Of a stretch of DNA of 8,781 nucleotides, positions 5,750 to 8,781 are shown one piece after another; the stretch's first letter is position 1; the number at the start of each line of letters is the position of its first letter. Made by a program: the position numbers and the translations under genes. This stretch comes from Rhodospirillales bacterium. Lineage in GTDB: Bacteria; Pseudomonadota; Alphaproteobacteria; Rhodospirillales; Magnetospirillaceae. The DNA lies in assembly GCA_030040955.1 (NCBI GenBank), contig JASHSH010000332.1, positions 1 through 8,781 of the forward strand, in the 5' to 3' direction. The notes under the pieces were generated by a model. That model was not told where the DNA came from. It did not search any database and saw only the letters and a program-made list of their open reading frames with translations.

Positions 5750-6775
5750 ATGCCGGTATTCGAAGGCGTACCTCCTGGCAATCACACCTTCGCCTGCATC
5801 GACGGGCACACTTGCGGCAACCCGGTCCGCCTGGTGTTCGGCGGCGGTCCGCGCCTGGAGGGCGCGACCATGTCGGAGCGCCGGCTCGATTTCATGGCGC
5901 GGTTCGACTGGATTCGCCGCGCGCTGATGTTCGAGCCGCGCGGGCATGACGTGATGTCGGGCTCGATCCTCTATCCGCCGACGCGGCCCGACTGCGACAT
6001 CGCCATCCTGTTCATCGAAGTGTCCGGCTGCCTGCCGATGTGCGGCCATGGCACCATCGGCACGGTGACCATGGCGCTCGAGCACGGGCTCGTGACACCA
6101 CGCTCCGGCGAGCGGCTGATGCTGGATACGCCCGCCGGCGTGGTCGCCGCCGATTTCGTGCGCAACGGCTCGACCATCGACAGCGTGCGCATCCGCAACG
6201 TCGCCTCCTATCTGGCCGCCGAGGGCGTCGAGGTCGAGGTGCCCGGAATCGGCAAGCTGGTCGCCGACATCTCCTACGGCGGCAACTACTACGCCATCGT
6301 CGAGCCTCAGAAGAACTATGCCGGCATCGACTCGCTGGGCGCTGGCGGCATCCAGCGCGTCTCGCCCGCGGTGCGAGATGCGCTGCGCAAGGCCTACGAG
6401 CCGGTGCATCCGCTCGATTCCGCCATCCGTGGCGTCAGCCATGTGATGTGGACCGACCGGCCGAAGGACAAGCGGGCGCATGCGCGCAACGCGGTGTTCT
6501 ACGGCGACAAGGCGATCGACCGCTCGCCCTGCGGCACCGGCACCTCCGCACGGATGGCCCAGCTCGCCGCCAAGGGCAAGCTGAAGCCGGGCGACGAGTT
6601 CGTGCACGAAAGCATCATCGGCACCCTGTTCGAGGGTCGCGTCGAGGCGGCGACCGAGGTCGGCAATCACGCGGCGATCATCCCCTCGATCGGCGGCTGG
6701 GCGCGCATGCACGGGCTGAACACGATCTTCGTCAACGAGCGCGACCCGCTGCGCGGCGGCTTCCAGCTGGTCTGA
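5750..6775 (+). CDS. 4-hydroxyproline 2-epimerase (proline racemase family)
   Basis: A 341-aa cytoplasmic, cofactor-independent epimerase of the proline racemase superfamily; family members of this type interconvert trans-4-hydroxy-L-proline and cis-4-hydroxy-D-proline, the first step of bacterial hydroxyproline breakdown. Both catalytic cysteines are present: Cys98 in MCGHGTIG (97-104) and Cys261 in DRSPCGTGTSA (257-267). This separates it from trans-3-hydroxyproline dehydratases, which replace the first Cys with Ser or Thr. FACIDGHTCGNPVRLV (14-29) and FEPRGHDVMSGSILYPPTRP (61-80) closely resemble the characterised hydroxyproline epimerases of Brucella, Pseudomonas and Sinorhizobium, as I recall them. 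Length fits (about 333 usual). The start at 5750 is preferred because AAGG at 5734-5737 lies upstream and known proteins begin nearby; ATG 5729 in the same frame lacks a ribosome-binding site. The stop overlaps the next start (TGATG). Oxidase and deaminase genes for the later steps are not in the window. Confidence 0.9.
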   Translation: MPVFEGVPPGNHTFACIDGHTCGNPVRLVFGGGPRLEGATMSERRLDFMARFDWIRRALMFEPRGHDVMSGSILYPPTRPDCDIAILFIEVSGCLPMCGHGTIGTVTMALEHGLVTPRSGERLMLDTPAGVVAADFVRNGSTIDSVRIRNVASYLAAEGVEVEVPGIGKLVADISYGGNYYAIVEPQKNYAGIDSLGAGGIQRVSPAVRDALRKAYEPVHPLDSAIRGVSHVMWTDRPKDKRAHARNAVFYGDKAIDRSPCGTGTSARMAQLAAKGKLKPGDEFVHESIIGTLFEGRVEAATEVGNHAAIIPSIGGWARMHGLNTIFVNERDPLRGGFQLV

Positions 6776-7992
6776 TGGCCGAAGCCGCACCGCCCGACCT
6801 CGCCGCCATCCGCGCGGCGGCGAAGCGGATCGAAGGCCGGGTCGTGCGCACGCCCTGCCAGCATTCCGAAACGCTGTCCAAGCTGACCGGCGCCCGGGTC
6901 TTCCTCAAATTCGAGAACCAGCAGTTCACCAGCTCGTTCAAGGAGCGCGGCGCGGCGAACAAGCTGCTTTCGCTCGATCCGGAGCAGCGCCGGCGCGGCG
7001 TGATCGCGGCCTCGGCCGGCAATCACGCGCAGGGCGTCGCCTATCACGCATCGAATCTTGGCATCGCCGCGACCTTCGTCATGCCGGCCAACACGCCGAC
7101 CGTGAAGGTCACCCGCGTGCGCGAGTTCGGCGGCGAGGTGGTGCTGCACGGCGCCAAGCTCGCGGATTGCTGGGAGATTCTCTACAAGCTCGCCGCCGAA
7201 CGCGGCCTTACGCCCATCCACCCCTACGACGACGCGGAGGTGATCGCTGGCCAGGGCACGACCGGCCTCGAGATGCTGGAACAGGCGCCCGAGATCGACA
7301 CCATCGCGGTGCCGCTGGGCGGCGGCGGGCTGATCTCGGGCATCGCCATCGCCGCCAAGGCGCTGCGGCCGGCGATCCGCATCGTCGGCGTGCAGGACGA
7401 ATTCTATCCCTTCGTCGCCGCCGCCACCGGCCGCTGGAACGGGCCGAAGCCGGAAGGAATCACCATCGCCGAGGGCATCGCGGTGAGCAATCCCGGCAAG
7501 CTGACGCTGCCGGCGATCGAGCGGCTGGTCGACGACATCCTGGTCGTGCGCGAGGAGGATATTGAGGAGGCGGTGGCGCTGCTGCTCGAAATCGAGCGCA
7601 CCCTGTGCGAGGGCGCCGGCGCCGCTGGCCTCGCCGCGCTGCTCGCCCATCCCGACCGGTTCCGCGGGCGCAAGGTCGGCCTGGTTCTGTCCGGCGGCAA
7701 TATCGACCTGCGCATCCTGATGACCATCTTGCAACGTCACCTGGTGCGCATCGGCCTGCTGATCCGCTTCCGGGTGCTCGCCCCCGACGTGCCCGGCCAG
7801 TTGGGGCGCATCTCCGCTATCGTGGAGAAGCATGGCGGCAACATCAACGATGTGCGCCACGAGCGCGTGTTCGGCACCGCGAACCCGAAGGCGGTCGCCA
7901 TCCTGTTCGAGGTCGAGCTGCGCGATCCCGCCGACCGCGAGCCGCTGTTCGCCAGCCTGACGGAGGCGGGGTTCAGCGTGGCCGGGGCGTGA
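6775..7992 (+). CDS. ilvA: Threonine ammonia-lyase, single-ACT medium form (PLP fold type II)
   Basis: A 405-aa PLP enzyme that would deaminate threonine (and usually serine) to 2-oxobutyrate (pyruvate) plus ammonia. The PLP lysine is Lys56 in SSFKERGA (53-60). ASAGNHAQG (79-87) binds the substrate carboxylate, and GGGGLISG (182-189) holds the PLP phosphate. LSGGNID (305-311) closes the catalytic domain. A single C-terminal ACT domain lies at about 329-405 (FRVLAPDVPGQLGRISAIV...), longer than ACT-less TdcB (about 330 aa) and shorter than the two-ACT-like biosynthetic IlvA (about 510 aa). This places it in the about 400-aa group annotated as ilvA or tdcB; the symbol is therefore tentative. 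It begins in a TGATG overlap with the epimerase and has no strong ribosome-binding site of its own, pointing to termination-reinitiation. Given its partner, a hydroxylated amino acid from hydroxyproline breakdown is a possible alternative substrate, but the motifs are those of ordinary threonine lyases. Confidence 0.88.
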   Translation: MAEAAPPDLAAIRAAAKRIEGRVVRTPCQHSETLSKLTGARVFLKFENQQFTSSFKERGAANKLLSLDPEQRRRGVIAASAGNHAQGVAYHASNLGIAATFVMPANTPTVKVTRVREFGGEVVLHGAKLADCWEILYKLAAERGLTPIHPYDDAEVIAGQGTTGLEMLEQAPEIDTIAVPLGGGGLISGIAIAAKALRPAIRIVGVQDEFYPFVAAATGRWNGPKPEGITIAEGIAVSNPGKLTLPAIERLVDDILVVREEDIEEAVALLLEIERTLCEGAGAAGLAALLAHPDRFRGRKVGLVLSGGNIDLRILMTILQRHLVRIGLLIRFRVLAPDVPGQLGRISAIVEKHGGNINDVRHERVFGTANPKAVAILFEVELRDPADREPLFASLTEAGFSVAGA

Positions 7993-7998
7993 CGCCGC

Positions 7999-8781
7999 TC
8001 ACTCCTCGCCCAGCGACAGCAGCTGAGTATTGCCGAACGATGCCGTGTTGACCGCGACCACGCGCTCGGTGGCGAAGCGGCGCAGATAGTTCGGCCCGCC
8101 CGCCTTGGGGCCGGTCCCCGACAGGCCCTCGCCGCCGAACGGCTGCACGCCGACCACCGCGCCGATAATCGAGCGGTTGACATACATGTTTCCCACCCGG
8201 ACGCGGCGGCGTACCGCCTCGATGGTCTCGCCGATGCGGCTGTGCACGCCGAGCGTGAGCCCGTAGCCGAGCGCGTTGATCGTATCGACCACCCGGTCGA
8301 GATGCCCGGCCTGCCACCGCACCACATGCAGCACCGGGCCGAACACCTCCTCGCGCAGCACGGCGGCGTCGTCGAGCCCTATGGCAACGGGGGCGAAGAA
8401 CCATCCACCCTCCGGCGCGGCCAGCCGATGCAGCACGCGCCCGCGATGCGCCTCGACATGACGGGCGAGGCGGGACTGGGCCGCCTGGTCAATGACCGGC
8501 CCGACATCGGTGGCCAGCTCGCCCGGATCGCCGATGGTCAGCTCGTCCATCGCGCCGAACAGCATCTCCAGGGTGCGGTCGGCCACCACGTCCTGCACAA
8601 ACAAGATGCGCGCGGCCGAGCAGCGCTGGCCGGCGCTCAGGAAGGCCGAGGCGATCAGATCGTCGGTGACCTGCTCGGGCAGGGCGGAGGAGTCGACGAT
8701 CATCGCGTTCTGCCCGCCGGTCTCGGCGATCAGCGGCGGAATCGGCCCGTCGCCGGCCACCAGCGAGCGGGCGATCTTTTT
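7999..8781 (-). CDS. putA: PutA, C-terminal end of the L-glutamate gamma-semialdehyde (P5C) dehydrogenase domain
   Basis: The last 260 residues of a bifunctional proline dehydrogenase/P5C dehydrogenase, cut by the right edge. PutA oxidises proline to P5C with FAD, then glutamate semialdehyde to glutamate with NAD+. The fragment holds both aldehyde dehydrogenase catalytic elements: LIAETGGQNAM (17-27 of the fragment; general-base Glu20) and SAGQRCSAAR (49-58; nucleophile Cys54). REEVFGPVL and the GNMYVNRSIIGAVVGVQPFGGEG segment follow, the latter being highly typical of PutA rather than free-standing P5C dehydrogenases. The tail LRRFATERVVAVNT...LLSLGEE ends directly after the dehydrogenase fold, as in the shorter PutA proteins that lack the extra C-terminal domain. 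The N-terminal half, including any DNA-binding domain, is outside the window, so a monofunctional dehydrogenase cannot be strictly excluded. It converges on the ammonia-lyase gene with only 6 bp between stops. Confidence 0.88.
   Translation of the reverse strand, partial: KKIARSLVAGDGPIPPLIAETGGQNAMIVDSSALPEQVTDDLIASAFLSAGQRCSAARILFVQDVVADRTLEMLFGAMDELTIGDPGELATDVGPVIDQAAQSRLARHVEAHRGRVLHRLAAPEGGWFFAPVAIGLDDAAVLREEVFGPVLHVVRWQAGHLDRVVDTINALGYGLTLGVHSRIGETIEAVRRRVRVGNMYVNRSIIGAVVGVQPFGGEGLSGTGPKAGGPNYLRRFATERVVAVNTASFGNTQLLSLGEE

Noticed and set aside
6040..6774. Upstream extension of the ammonia-lyase frame
   Set aside because: It overlaps the epimerase in another frame with low-complexity arginine-rich sequence; the enzyme fold begins at the ATG at 6775.
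5549..6790. Upstream in-frame extension of the sugar dehydrogenase to position 6790
   Set aside because: It would run antisense to the epimerase and place residues before a clear signal peptide; ATG 5548 has a good ribosome-binding site.
6667..7860. 397-codon minus-strand frame opposite the ammonia-lyase
   Set aside because: Shadow frame of a well-conserved enzyme, with no family resemblance of its own.

Overview
The window is a high-G+C (about two-thirds by eye) stretch of ordinary bacterial chromosome, most likely from an alphaproteobacterium. Supporting signs are strong G/C preference at third codon positions, short intergenic gaps, CCCTCCCC/GGGGAGGG palindromes of a type common in alphaproteobacterial intergenic DNA, and a PutA tail resembling alphaproteobacterial PutA. 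The lineage is an inference; no rRNA or tRNA gene is present to confirm it. I see no insertion sequence, integrase, CRISPR array, phage gene or toxin-antitoxin pair.

Layout. (1) 1-1422, plus strand: the C-terminal part of an inosine/uridine-type nucleoside hydrolase (cut by the left edge), a 263-aa GT-A-like glycosyltransferase, and a 53-aa single-pass membrane protein, closely spaced and probably one transcript. (2) 1453-1548: a nested palindromic repeat in the gap between convergent transcripts; its right hairpin has a T-rich tail in the minus direction. (3) 5548-1563, minus strand: an exported PQQ-type sugar (sorbosone-like) dehydrogenase, an MHS-family H+ symporter, and an M20D metal-dependent amidohydrolase. 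The last two overlap by ATGA and are surely coupled; the dehydrogenase lies 99 bp upstream and may share the transcript. (4) 5549-5749: a divergent control region with a sigma70-like promoter facing right and a perfect 7-bp inverted repeat. (5) 5750-7992, plus strand: 4-hydroxyproline 2-epimerase and an ACT-domain threonine ammonia-lyase, joined by a TGATG stop/start overlap. (6) 7999-8781, minus strand: the C-terminal end of PutA, convergent with the lyase and only 6 bp away, running off the right edge.

How they may work together. The right half is an amino-acid/imino-acid catabolic neighbourhood: hydroxyproline epimerisation, hydroxy-amino-acid deamination, and proline oxidation to glutamate. 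The middle block looks like uptake of an organic acid or N-acylated/amidated metabolite followed by cytoplasmic hydrolysis, with a periplasmic PQQ dehydrogenase possibly supplying oxidised substrate or electrons. The left block has no obvious metabolic link to the rest. The individual families are well known. What deserves attention is the gene pairings, chiefly epimerase/ammonia-lyase and glycosyltransferase/mini-membrane protein; I do not find strong evidence of a wholly new system.
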